DNA of 64,000 bases from Aquimarina sp. U1-2 (GTDB taxonomy: Bacteria; Bacteroidota; Bacteroidia; Flavobacteriales; Flavobacteriaceae), in assembly GCF_017897595.1 (NCBI RefSeq), contig NZ_JAGKIK010000005.1, positions 243,731-307,730 of the forward strand, in the 5' to 3' direction. A program made the translations under genes and the position numbers. Positions 47,094 through 54,817 of this stretch are shown piece after piece. Below the pieces are notes generated by a model. The model ran no database searches and was not told where the DNA came from. It saw nothing but the letters and a program-made list of their open reading frames with translations. Position 1 is the first letter of the stretch, and the number at the start of each line of letters is the position of its first letter.

Positions 47094-47726
47094 ATGAAAA
47101 AGTTATCTATTTTATTTTTGCTCGTATCATTCATTAGCATCTCATGTAGCGATGATGATGATGGCAAAAACGCTTCAATACCGGTAGAATCTGAACAGTT
47201 TTCAAATTTGTTTGCCCCAGTAAGTGGTGGCGGACAAGGGGGCGCACAATCAGAGAGTGGTACTTTCACGAAGTTTGATTTTAAAACAGGTGAGATTACA
47301 GAAAGTGAAACCGAATGGGATATCGCTTTTCGAGGATTAGCCATAGCGGTTAATGGAGGAGCTAGCACAGGTTCAGACGGGGAGCCCCAACGTTCGGGTA
47401 ATGCAGGTGCATCAATAGTAATAGGAACTTTTGCCGAGGTCACTTCAATAGAAGGGCTGACTTTTGAACAAGACTCAGAAACTGGTTATGCAATTCCCAG
47501 GATAAATAATGAAGGCTGGTATAATTACAATTTTGAGCAGTTTGTTGTTACGCCGCTGCCTGGTCGTGTTTTGGTATTCAGAACTCGAGATGGCAAATAT
47601 GCAAAAATGGAAATTTTAAGTTATTATCAAGACAATCCGGGAAATATCACTGAAGAAAGTGTGCCCAGATATTATACCTTTAATTACGTATACAACCCTA
47701 ATGAAGGAGAAATTTCGTTAGACTGA
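47094..47726 (+). CDS. hmuY: HmuY family haem-binding lipoprotein
   Basis: A 210-residue lipoprotein (lipobox FISISCSDDDD, Cys at about 18). HmuY features are clear: FDFKTGEITESETEWDIAFRGLAI, NNEGWYNYNFEQFVVTPLPG and GRVLVFRTRDGKYAKMEILSYY near the C-terminus. In Porphyromonas HmuY binds haem at the surface with two His; here the corresponding ligands are not obvious because His residues are absent from the mature part, so Met/Tyr or another ligand set may be used. Co-transcribed with the HmuR-like receptor; a strong terminator follows at 47861. Confidence 0.92.
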   Translation: MKKLSILFLLVSFISISCSDDDDGKNASIPVESEQFSNLFAPVSGGGQGGAQSESGTFTKFDFKTGEITESETEWDIAFRGLAIAVNGGASTGSDGEPQRSGNAGASIVIGTFAEVTSIEGLTFEQDSETGYAIPRINNEGWYNYNFEQFVVTPLPGRVLVFRTRDGKYAKMEILSYYQDNPGNITEESVPRYYTFNYVYNPNEGEISLD

Positions 47727-47860
47727 CAGTCAAACAAAGAATGGACATAAACCGGATTCATTGCCAGCAATAAATAAGGCACAAGTACTTAAATAATATA
47801 CTAAAAATGGTATTTATCATAGATTTATATCTAGTCTAATATAATTAGTATTTAGCCACT

Positions 47861-47893
47861 AAGCGTCTCACTATCACGAGACGCTTATTTTTT
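47861..47893 (+). terminator. Rho-independent terminator of the hmuR-hmuY unit
   Basis: A 9-bp perfect stem AAGCGTCTC/GAGACGCTT (47861-47869 with 47878-47886), an 8-base loop and a following ATTTTTTG tract, 135 bases after the hmuY stop. Confidence 0.85.
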
Positions 47894-47930
47894 GATGGAT
47901 ATAAATTATTGAACGCTATTTATTTGCATC

Positions 47931-48091
47931 GAACTGATTTAAACTTTTTTGATTTAGGCGAAAAATGAAGGGTTTGTGCTTAGATGAAGTAATTTTTTAC
48001 TTGCATAGCGGCGCTACGGAAGTCAAAAATTATAAAATATAAGTGCAAGACAGCATTTTTTTAGCAAATTGAAAAAAGTTTAAATCAGTTC
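47931..48091. repeat. 161-bp element with 20-bp terminal inverted repeats (MITE-like)
   Basis: Perfect inverted repeats at 47931-47950 and 48072-48091 (GAACTGATTTAAACTTTTTT and its complement) bound a non-coding 121-bp interior with a GC-richer core (GCATAGCGGCGCTACGG, about 48003-48019). This looks like a miniature inverted-repeat element or an intergenic repeat family. No target-site duplication is obvious (flanks are GCATC on the left and ATTAA on the right). Confidence 0.5.
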
Positions 48092-48256
48092 ATTAAATTT
48101 CAGAAGATGCTGATAGTGTTTTTAGATTGAAAAAATTATGTTATAAGTAAAAAATCAATACGCCTATCTTTTGCCACTTTTACTCTTGTGAATACATGTT
48201 AAAACAAGCGAGTAGCGCTAAAAACTGAAAAAATGCTAATTTGAAACTCATTATTA

Positions 48257-48330
48257 TTTAGAATCAATCTTAATAAAGTACAAATATATTATTTATTTTT
48301 ATTTGGATTTAATATAAATAATTATTTTTG
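48257..48330 (+). promoter_or_regulatory. Promoter and two operator copies before the DUF6607 operon
   Basis: A well-spaced promoter: TTTG (48302-48305), 17 bases, TATTTTTG (48323-48330), 30 bases before the ATG. Palindrome copy 1 is TTTAGAATCAATCTTAA (48257-48273); a weaker copy 2 (48302-48318) covers the -33 element. The same motif stands before the receptors, tying this operon to iron/haem. Confidence 0.6.
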
Positions 48331-48357
48331 TAATATTATTAAATTAAAATTCAAGTA

Positions 48358-49260
48358 ATGAGAAATTATTCATTGTTTCTTATACTACTTATTTGTGGTA
48401 TAATCACTGCTCAGAACAAAAAAAAGCAGGATGCAGATGCTATTAAGAAAATGTGTGGTTGTTTTGAAGTAACTTTTAATTTTGCCGAGACTTTTAATTA
48501 TAGTCAGGATTCTCTTTATAAACCTTCAAAGGTGAAAGTTGATAAAGGATTAGAATGGGCACAATTGGTTACCGATGAGAAAGACAAAATAGTTATTCAA
48601 CATATTCTTCAAGTAGGTGATCCCACAAAACCGTACATCGTAAAGCACTGGCGACAGGATTGGTTGTACGAGAATCAAGACCTTTATGTGTACAATTCTG
48701 ACAACAAGTGGAATTATGTGCAAAAATCACAAAAAGAAGTGGATGGGCAATGGACTCAAAAAGTATATCAGGTCGATGATAGCCCTCGATATGAAGGTAG
48801 TGCGACTTGGGTTCATGTAGACGGAAAAAGCTACTGGGAAAATACTACACCCGCACCATTGGCACGCAGAGAATACACCATCCGTAGCGATTATAATGTA
48901 CTTTTACGCGGTAACCGTCATGAAATTACAGCATACGGTTGGCTGCATGACCAGGATAACCATAAACTTATTCGTGCTGAAAACGCTGAAGATGTTCTTC
49001 TCGCAAAAGAAAAAGGATACAATGTGTATAAAAAGGTAGACGATAACCGTTGTCAAGCTGCTGCCGACTGGTGGAAGGAGCATCAAAATAAGTGGGCAAT
49101 AGTTCGTGCAAAATGGGATGAGGTATATGCAAAGAACAAAGATTTAAAACTCAAAAAGAAAGTAGATAATAAAGTGCTTTTTAAACATCTTTTTGATGAT
49201 AAAGTCACCCAGGCACAAGATATCAATCCTATTATAGACGCTTTTGTAAAAAGACCTTAA
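48358..49260 (+). CDS. DUF6607 family exported protein
   Basis: A 300-residue protein with a signal peptide (1-19, GIITAQ) and the DUF6607 pattern: KKMCGCFEVTFNFAETF at the mature N-terminus, KHWRQDWLYENQDLYVYN, KVYQVDDSPRYEGSATW and VLLRGNRHEITAYGWLHDQDNHK. The conserved Cys pair (MCGC) and several Trp/His residues are candidates for haem or metal contacts, but no function is established. It is the first gene of a tight operon with the ankyrin and DUF2271 genes; the ankyrin ATG directly follows its stop. Confidence 0.85.
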   Translation: MRNYSLFLILLICGIITAQNKKKQDADAIKKMCGCFEVTFNFAETFNYSQDSLYKPSKVKVDKGLEWAQLVTDEKDKIVIQHILQVGDPTKPYIVKHWRQDWLYENQDLYVYNSDNKWNYVQKSQKEVDGQWTQKVYQVDDSPRYEGSATWVHVDGKSYWENTTPAPLARREYTIRSDYNVLLRGNRHEITAYGWLHDQDNHKLIRAENAEDVLLAKEKGYNVYKKVDDNRCQAAADWWKEHQNKWAIVRAKWDEVYAKNKDLKLKKKVDNKVLFKHLFDDKVTQAQDINPIIDAFVKRP

Positions 49261-50760
49261 ATGCGATGTTTAACTATCATATCACTTTTTGTTGTAGTTC
49301 TGTTTTCTACGAAAAGGGTCTTAGCACAAGAGAATATATTCTTACATCGAGAGTATTGGAAAACTAATCCCTCTATAGCGCAAGTAAAAAAAGATGTAGC
49401 GGCGGGAAATAATCCTGCCGAGCTCAACACCTATGCTTTTGATGCCGTCGTTTATGCTTTGCTCGAAAAAGTAGATGATGATGTCGTCAAATATTTATTG
49501 TCTTTAGAGGGCAATAATATCAACAAAAAGACACATGACAGCCGAATTTATTTACATTGGGCAGCGTATTCAGGTCAATTAAATATTGTTAATTATCTAT
49601 TAAAGCAGGGGTCTTCTATAACCGAACTGGATAGCCACGGATACACTCCACTAACGTTTGCCGCTAACGCAGGGCAAAAAGATAGCCAACTTTATGATGC
49701 TTTTGAAAGATATGGTGTTGACCTTACCAAAGAAAAGAATGAAAATGGTGCTAATGTACTACTTCTTGTAGCCCATTCTTTAAGTAACGAACAAGAACTA
49801 AATTACTTTCTGGATAAAGGTTTAACGTTAAACGATACTGATAGTAAGGGCAATGGTATTTTTAACTATGCTTCTAAAAAAGGAAATATCAAATTTCTAA
49901 AACAGCTTATTAAAAAAGGAGTTGATTATAAAACAGTAAATAAAGAAGGTGGTAATGCATTTTTGTTCGCTGCTCAAGGTACGCGAGGTCACAGTAATAC
50001 GATTGAAATCTATGAATTTCTAAAAGACTTAGGTCTTGAACCTAACGTAGTAACAAAAAAGGGATACACGCCGCTACATCGTCTCGCTTACAGAAATACA
50101 GATCCAAAAGTTTTTAATTTCTTTAGTACTGCCGGAGCCGATGTTAATCACAAAGATGCTAATGGCAATACACCTTTTCTCAATGCCTCTTCTCGCAATA
50201 AGCTTGAGATAGTACAATTGCTTGCCAAAAACGTAACTAATTTGAATCTAGCTAACAAAAAAGGACAAACCGCTTTGATGCTGGCAACACAAAACAATTC
50301 GCCCGAAGTGGTCAACTTTCTTTTGAATAAAAAAGCTGCTGTTGATCATAAAGATGAAGAAGGTAATAATCTAGCCTATTATCTTATCAACGGATATGAT
50401 GAGCGAAATAAGAAAGCCTTTGATGCGAAATTTAAGAAGCTAAAAGAGTTAGGGCTTGAAATGGATAAGCTGCAAGCCAACAATCATTCACTTTGGCACC
50501 TGGCTGTGAAGAAAAATAGTTTGGCACTACTTCAAAAACTGGCAGATCTTACTATTCCATTAAATATAAAAAATAAAGAAGGCTTGACTCCGCTACATTT
50601 AGCTGCTATGAAAGCAACCAATACAGAGATTCTTCAATACCTTATTGCTAACGGGGCCGATAAAACGGCAAAAACAGATTTTGACGAATCGGTTTATGAT
50701 TTGGCCAGTGAGAATGAAATCCTTCAACAACGTAATGTTTCACTCAACTTCTTACAATAA
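49261..50760 (+). CDS. Exported ankyrin-repeat protein
   Basis: A 499-residue protein with a signal peptide (about 1-22, RVLAQ) followed by about twelve ankyrin repeats filling the rest. Well-formed units include HWAAYSGQLNIVNYLLKQGSSI, GYTPLTFAANAGQ, GQTALMLATQNNSPEVVNFLL and GLTPLHLAAMKATNTEILQYL. It is a periplasmic protein-binding scaffold by type. No gap to the DUF6607 gene and 1 base to the DUF2271 gene. In Flavobacteriia these three genes recur together, as I recall, near haem uptake and PepSY reductase genes, so it may hold them in a complex. Confidence 0.9.
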   Translation: MRCLTIISLFVVVLFSTKRVLAQENIFLHREYWKTNPSIAQVKKDVAAGNNPAELNTYAFDAVVYALLEKVDDDVVKYLLSLEGNNINKKTHDSRIYLHWAAYSGQLNIVNYLLKQGSSITELDSHGYTPLTFAANAGQKDSQLYDAFERYGVDLTKEKNENGANVLLLVAHSLSNEQELNYFLDKGLTLNDTDSKGNGIFNYASKKGNIKFLKQLIKKGVDYKTVNKEGGNAFLFAAQGTRGHSNTIEIYEFLKDLGLEPNVVTKKGYTPLHRLAYRNTDPKVFNFFSTAGADVNHKDANGNTPFLNASSRNKLEIVQLLAKNVTNLNLANKKGQTALMLATQNNSPEVVNFLLNKKAAVDHKDEEGNNLAYYLINGYDERNKKAFDAKFKKLKELGLEMDKLQANNHSLWHLAVKKNSLALLQKLADLTIPLNIKNKEGLTPLHLAAMKATNTEILQYLIANGADKTAKTDFDESVYDLASENEILQQRNVSLNFLQ

Positions 50761-50761
50761 T

Positions 50762-51250
50762 ATGCGTACTCTTTTAAAAATAGGTTTAATAAGCAGTATT
50801 TTCACTTTAGTTGCATTTGCATTTAAGCCGTTGCCTGAAAAAACTGCTGTTAAATGTATGATTCAACTGATCAACTATACTGGCGAAGGGGCGTATGTGG
50901 TCATTTCACTCATCAATCCTGAAGGAAATTATGAAGAAACATTGTATGTTCAAGGTAAGGATCCAGAGTGGTATAGCGAAATAACAGAATGGTGGAAATT
51001 CTACGGAAAGCGAAGGTCTGCTATTGATGCTATTTCTGGTGAAACTGTACCTGGAGGCGAACGAACAGTGAGCATTATTAACATCCCCACAGATAAAATT
51101 GATCAAGGTTACCAACTTCGTTTTGAGACCGCAGTAGAGGATCAAGAATACTACGAAACCGATGCTCAGATAGCGCTGACCACAGAAAACTTAAATACCA
51201 AATTAGAAGGTAAAGGCTGGATACGTTATATCAGAATGATGCCGAAGTAG
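50762..51250 (+). CDS. DUF2271 family exported protein
   Basis: A 162-residue protein beginning at ATG 50762, one base after the ankyrin stop; a longer in-frame reading into the ankyrin gene is rejected because this start gives a signal peptide (1-20, LVAFAF). The mature part fits DUF2271: KCMIQLINYTGEGAYVVISL, YEETLYVQGKDPEWY, WWKFYGKRRSAIDAISGETVPGG and a C-terminal GKGWIRYIRMM. In other bacteria DUF2271 genes adjoin PepSY or flavoprotein reductase genes, as here. Periplasmic location is predicted; function unknown. Confidence 0.88.
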   Translation: MRTLLKIGLISSIFTLVAFAFKPLPEKTAVKCMIQLINYTGEGAYVVISLINPEGNYEETLYVQGKDPEWYSEITEWWKFYGKRRSAIDAISGETVPGGERTVSIINIPTDKIDQGYQLRFETAVEDQEYYETDAQIALTTENLNTKLEGKGWIRYIRMMPK

Positions 51251-51485
51251 TCGTGAATATAGCGAAAGTAGTTAGTTATATGTACGTTCATTGCGATTAC
51301 TAAACATATAAATGATGGTGATTGTTATAATAGTAATTTTTGAAACTTTCACTATACTAGAGAGCATGTAAAATAAACTTTTATAATTCTTAACTACTCA
51401 TTAAGATGATTATTAGTAACATTATAGATTCACGAATTCATAATTTCTAATAATTGTTTTCAAACAATTAAAAATAGTTAAACGT

Positions 51486-52007
51486 ATGAAATATATTTTA
51501 ATTGGACTTTTACTTATTTTAACTTTTGAAAGTTGCGCGAAAAAGGAAAATCATGCGGATATGCGGTTATTTCTTGTAGAGCAATTGAAAAACACACATA
51601 CCCAGCAAGATTGGTTTGTACCTACAAATAAAGCTCTAGAAGGACTCACTTTTGAACAAGCGAATGTAAAAGATAGTACAGATAATCATTCTATTTCAGA
51701 GATTGTATCACATATTTTATATTGGAATGAGATAAATCTGAGAGCTTTTAAGGAAGAGGAAGTCGACGATAATATTACAAACGACAATCAAAACGCTGAG
51801 ACTTTTAAAATAAGTAGCGGAAAAGATTGGAGTAAAACAGTTCAAAAACTAGATAGTATTCAAACGGAGTGGGAGCTCGCTGTAGAAAAGACATCTGATC
51901 AGCAAATATATCTGTGGCAGCATGAAATTGCTGATATCGCTGCTCATAACGCTTACCACACCGGTCAGATAATCTATATACGCAAGAAAAATGGATGGTG
52001 GAAATGA
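51486..52007 (+). CDS. DinB-like lipoprotein
   Basis: A 173-residue lipoprotein (lipobox LTFESCAKK, Cys at about 17). The mature domain matches the DinB/YfiT four-helix bundle: SISEIVSHILYWNEINLRAF with a metal-site His and, near the C-terminus, IAAHNAYHTGQIIYIRKKNGWW with the HxxxH-type pair. DinB-like proteins are metal-dependent thiol- or haem-linked enzymes; being a lipoprotein in an iron operon is unusual. It lies 235 bases after DUF2271 and 15 bases before the PepSY fusion reductase, so it probably shares the latter's transcript. Confidence 0.8.
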   Translation: MKYILIGLLLILTFESCAKKENHADMRLFLVEQLKNTHTQQDWFVPTNKALEGLTFEQANVKDSTDNHSISEIVSHILYWNEINLRAFKEEEVDDNITNDNQNAETFKISSGKDWSKTVQKLDSIQTEWELAVEKTSDQQIYLWQHEIADIAAHNAYHTGQIIYIRKKNGWWK

Positions 52008-52022
52008 CGTAAGCATTTGGTT

Positions 52023-54182
52023 ATGGTAGGTTCACTTTGGCGATACAGTCATTTTCTTTTAGCTACAATTTCGGCGATATTTTTGTTATTGGCATCAATA
52101 ACAGGGGCTATACTCGCATTTGAACCTATCTCAAATAAGCTACAACCCTATGCGCCTATCGCTATTGAAGATGTTTATCTTTCGGAAACAATACGTGCCT
52201 TAAAAAATACCTATAGCGAAGTGCTGGAGCTTGAGGTGACCCCTGAAGGTTTTGTGAAAGCTTCAATAGTTACTGAAGAAGGGAAAAGTCATACAATTTT
52301 TGTTCATCCTAAAACTGCAGAGAAACTGGGCGATGTACCATCACCATCTCCATTCTTTAACGCTATAAAAAACCTGCATCGTTCACTATTTTTAAAAAGC
52401 ATAGGAAGGGCATTTGTAGGCATCATCTCTTTTTTACTTTGCTGTATTGCCATTACCGGGGTATTCCTTTTAGCTAAAAGACAAGGGGGATTCAAAAAAT
52501 GGTTTAACAAGGTGAAAGAAACCAATATTGAGCAAAAATATCATGTGGTTTTGAGTAGATGGTTGGTGCTACCCATTCTTATTATTGCTGCCACGGGGAC
52601 CTGGCTATCGGCTGAAAAGTTTGCCTTGCTTCCAGAAGGGAATCTCCAACAGGTAGACAATGTATCCAATTACCAATCTGAAACCCATTTTTTCGACTCG
52701 ATATCATTAGGCGAAGTTCGAACAGTACTTTTTCCCTTCTCTGATGATCCAGAAGAGTTTTTCGAAATTAAATTGAAAGACCGCGAGCTTAAGATTAGTC
52801 AAGGTACTGGTTTAATAGAAAGTGAGATAAAATTTCCCTTTATAAAACTGATCAACGCCTTAAGTTTTACATGGCATACCGGGCAAGGCACTATTTTATG
52901 GTCTATTGTACTATTAGTAGCCAGTAGTAGTATTGTTTTTTTTATCTATTCTGGTATGATGATGAGTTACAAGCGATTAAGAACTTCTAAAGTACTTCGA
53001 GGTGGGAGTAGCAGAGAAGAGGCTGAATATATGATACTTGTAGGTTCAGAAACAAGGAGTACGTTTACTTTTGCAAAAGCATTTCAGAAAGCGTTACTCA
53101 ATGCCAGAAAAACGGCTCATTTAAGCGAATTAAATTCTTATACTACCTATGCCAAAGCCGATTACCTTATAATTTTTACCGCTACCTATGGCGATGGGGA
53201 TGCTCCTTATAACGCTAGCAATTTTTCAGCTATAGTTGAACAAATTACACCTAGGCATAGGTTAAATTATGCAGTTGTTGGGTTTGGTTCGCTTCGTTAT
53301 CCAAAATATTGTCAGTTTGCCATAGAAGTCGATACACTGTTAAAAAATCATGACATGTATCAATCGTTGCTAGCGTTAATTAAAATAAATGAACAATCAG
53401 AAATCGCTTTTACGACTTGGGTAAGAGAATGGAATAGTAGTACGGGAATGAATTTGAAGGTTAGCGCCTTTCTAAAAAAGGAAAAAAAGAAGTTAGTTTC
53501 TTTTAAGGTCATCGCAAATAGTGGTTTGAATGTAGACAATACCGCTTTACTAAAATTGCGTCCCAGCAAAGACCTAAAATTTGAGTCTGGCGATCTTCTT
53601 GATATCATTCCGCCGAACGAAACCTTTCCGCGTACATATTCTATTGCCAAAATCGGGAGTGACATTTTATTAAGTGTAAAATGGCATCCAGGGGGTATAT
53701 GTTCAACCTATCTTTGTACTGCGAAAATTAATCAAACGATTCGCGCATCGTTAACGCATAATTTTGATTTTCGATATCCTAAAAATGCACCTTCTGTTTG
53801 GATGGTAGCAAATGGCACTGGTATTGCACCCTTTTTAGGGATGCTCAATCAAAAAAAAGCGAATGTAAAGAATCTCACTTGGGGTGGAAGGATAAAAGAG
53901 TCTTTCGATTGTTACAGTACGTACATCAACAAAAATGAGTCTATAATGTGTACTTTGGCATTTTCCCAAGTGCAACCTAAAAAACATGTCCAAAATGTGC
54001 TTGATGAAAAACGAGATGAGGTTGCGAGCTTTTTAAAACATGGTGGTGTATTTATGCTATGTGGGTCTTTAAAAATGCAAGAAAGTGTGATAAAGACATT
54101 GAACAATATAACTACGGTGATACTTGACCAACCGCTCAGTGATTTTGAAAACAATAAACAGTTATTAATGGATTGCTATTAA
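52023..54182 (+). CDS. PepSY - flavodoxin - FNR fusion reductase
   Basis: A 719-residue fusion from ATG 52023. Residues 1-325 are a PepSY-associated membrane unit with four main helices (about 12-32, 133-152, 180-200, 298-320) and the His residues of RYSHFLLA, NLHRSLF and FTWHTGQGT as likely haem ligands. Residues 335-460 are a flavodoxin domain (ILVGSETRSTF, TATYGDGDAP, VVGFGSLRYP). Residues 475-719 are an FAD/NAD(P)H reductase domain (PRTYSIAK, GGICSTYL, ANGTGIAPFLG, FMLCGSLKMQ). Electrons from cytosolic NADPH would cross the membrane to periplasmic iron or haem, as in CysJ-type PepSY reductases. Last gene of the haem module. Confidence 0.9.
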   Translation: MVGSLWRYSHFLLATISAIFLLLASITGAILAFEPISNKLQPYAPIAIEDVYLSETIRALKNTYSEVLELEVTPEGFVKASIVTEEGKSHTIFVHPKTAEKLGDVPSPSPFFNAIKNLHRSLFLKSIGRAFVGIISFLLCCIAITGVFLLAKRQGGFKKWFNKVKETNIEQKYHVVLSRWLVLPILIIAATGTWLSAEKFALLPEGNLQQVDNVSNYQSETHFFDSISLGEVRTVLFPFSDDPEEFFEIKLKDRELKISQGTGLIESEIKFPFIKLINALSFTWHTGQGTILWSIVLLVASSSIVFFIYSGMMMSYKRLRTSKVLRGGSSREEAEYMILVGSETRSTFTFAKAFQKALLNARKTAHLSELNSYTTYAKADYLIIFTATYGDGDAPYNASNFSAIVEQITPRHRLNYAVVGFGSLRYPKYCQFAIEVDTLLKNHDMYQSLLALIKINEQSEIAFTTWVREWNSSTGMNLKVSAFLKKEKKKLVSFKVIANSGLNVDNTALLKLRPSKDLKFESGDLLDIIPPNETFPRTYSIAKIGSDILLSVKWHPGGICSTYLCTAKINQTIRASLTHNFDFRYPKNAPSVWMVANGTGIAPFLGMLNQKKANVKNLTWGGRIKESFDCYSTYINKNESIMCTLAFSQVQPKKHVQNVLDEKRDEVASFLKHGGVFMLCGSLKMQESVIKTLNNITTVILDQPLSDFENNKQLLMDCY

Positions 54183-54301
54183 AATCAAATGATTCTGTTT
54201 TATAATGTAAATTTCAGCAAAAATAATAAGAAAAGTTGCATTTCGATGCTGGACCAATACTTCATAAATTGACGACTTTACGACCAGTCATGGCGTTAAA
54301 A

Positions 54302-54340
54302 ACAAAAAACCGTTCACTATCTTCTAATAATGAACGATTT
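54302..54340 (-). terminator. Terminator of tRNA-Pro
   Basis: Minus strand: CGTTCA...TGAACG stem (extended by A-T pairs) with a T6 run directly after, 8-10 bases beyond the tRNA 3' end. A typical rho-independent terminator. Confidence 0.8.
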
Positions 54341-54347
54341 AATGTTG

Positions 54348-54422
54348 TCGGGGTGGCAGGATTCGAACCTGCGACCTCCGCGTCCCAAACGCGGCGCGAT
54401 AACCGGGCTACGCTACACCCCG
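54348..54422 (-). tRNA. tRNA-Pro (anticodon UGG)
   Basis: The 75-base minus-strand sequence folds as a cloverleaf: acceptor CGGGGTG with CACCCCG (7 bp), D arm with AGCCCGG, anticodon stem CCGCG/CGCGG with loop TTTGGGA (anticodon TGG), and T arm GCAGG-TTCGAATC-CCTGC. The discriminator base is A; CCA is not encoded (CAA follows). It reads all or most Pro codons. It stands between the haem-uptake genes and the lanthipeptide-type locus. Confidence 0.97.
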
Positions 54423-54451
54423 AGAAATAGTAATCTCTTATTTTAAGGGTG

Positions 54452-54459
54452 CAAATATA
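54452..54459 (-). promoter_or_regulatory. -7 box of tRNA-Pro
   Basis: Minus-strand TATATTTG matches TAnnTTTG and lies 29 bases upstream of the tRNA 5' end. No clear -33 TTTG was seen. Confidence 0.45.
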
Positions 54460-54625
54460 GATAAAACTTTTAAATTAAAATCAGAAATCATCGAATACTT
54501 TACAACTTCATGAGTTTAGGTATACGTGAAAAATACATCCTTATTCTAGGTAATATTATAAATATAAAGCAGGGATAGTTATTTTTCTAAGTTTCTCTCA
54601 TTTCTTATGCCACTACTTTTTATTC

Positions 54626-54661
54626 TTATTTTAAATAACTGATTATCATTATTTTAAATAA
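54626..54661 (+). promoter_or_regulatory. Direct repeats upstream of the exporter genes
   Basis: TTATTTTAAATAA occurs twice (54626-54638 and 54649-54661), period 23 bases, with GATTATCATT between. Each unit is a near-palindrome. The pair lies about 160-190 bases before the HlyD gene and could be a regulator site; no -7 box of full consensus was found nearby. Confidence 0.3.
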
Positions 54662-54817
54662 ATAAAGCTACTACAGTTTTTTATAAAAATAGGGTTTTAA
54701 TGTTTGGCAATATCCTGATTTATTGGTTGCTTTGAATCAAAACCCATTACATTATGATTTCAATACTCGTCGACTGTCTGGTTCATTTATTACAACTAAT
54801 TTTAAATTAATCGAGGC

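Larger units (their letters stand above)
47727..48357. other. Intergenic region with terminator, inverted-repeat element and promoter
   Basis: A 631-base gap with no protein gene. It holds a terminator (47861-47893), a 161-bp element bounded by perfect 20-bp inverted repeats (47931-48091) and the operator/promoter of the DUF6607 operon (48257-48330), each listed separately. Confidence 0.6.

Noticed and set aside
54348..54422. The tRNA-Pro gene as an integration site for a mobile island carrying the RiPP locus.
   Set aside because: Integration usually uses the tRNA 3' end, which faces the haem genes, and I saw no integrase or direct repeat of the tRNA end within the window.
54236..54430. A 64-residue plus-strand frame ending in a VAGFEPATSASQTRRDNRATLHP-like string.
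   Set aside because: It is the well-known artefact produced by translating the antisense of a tRNA gene, here tRNA-Pro(UGG).
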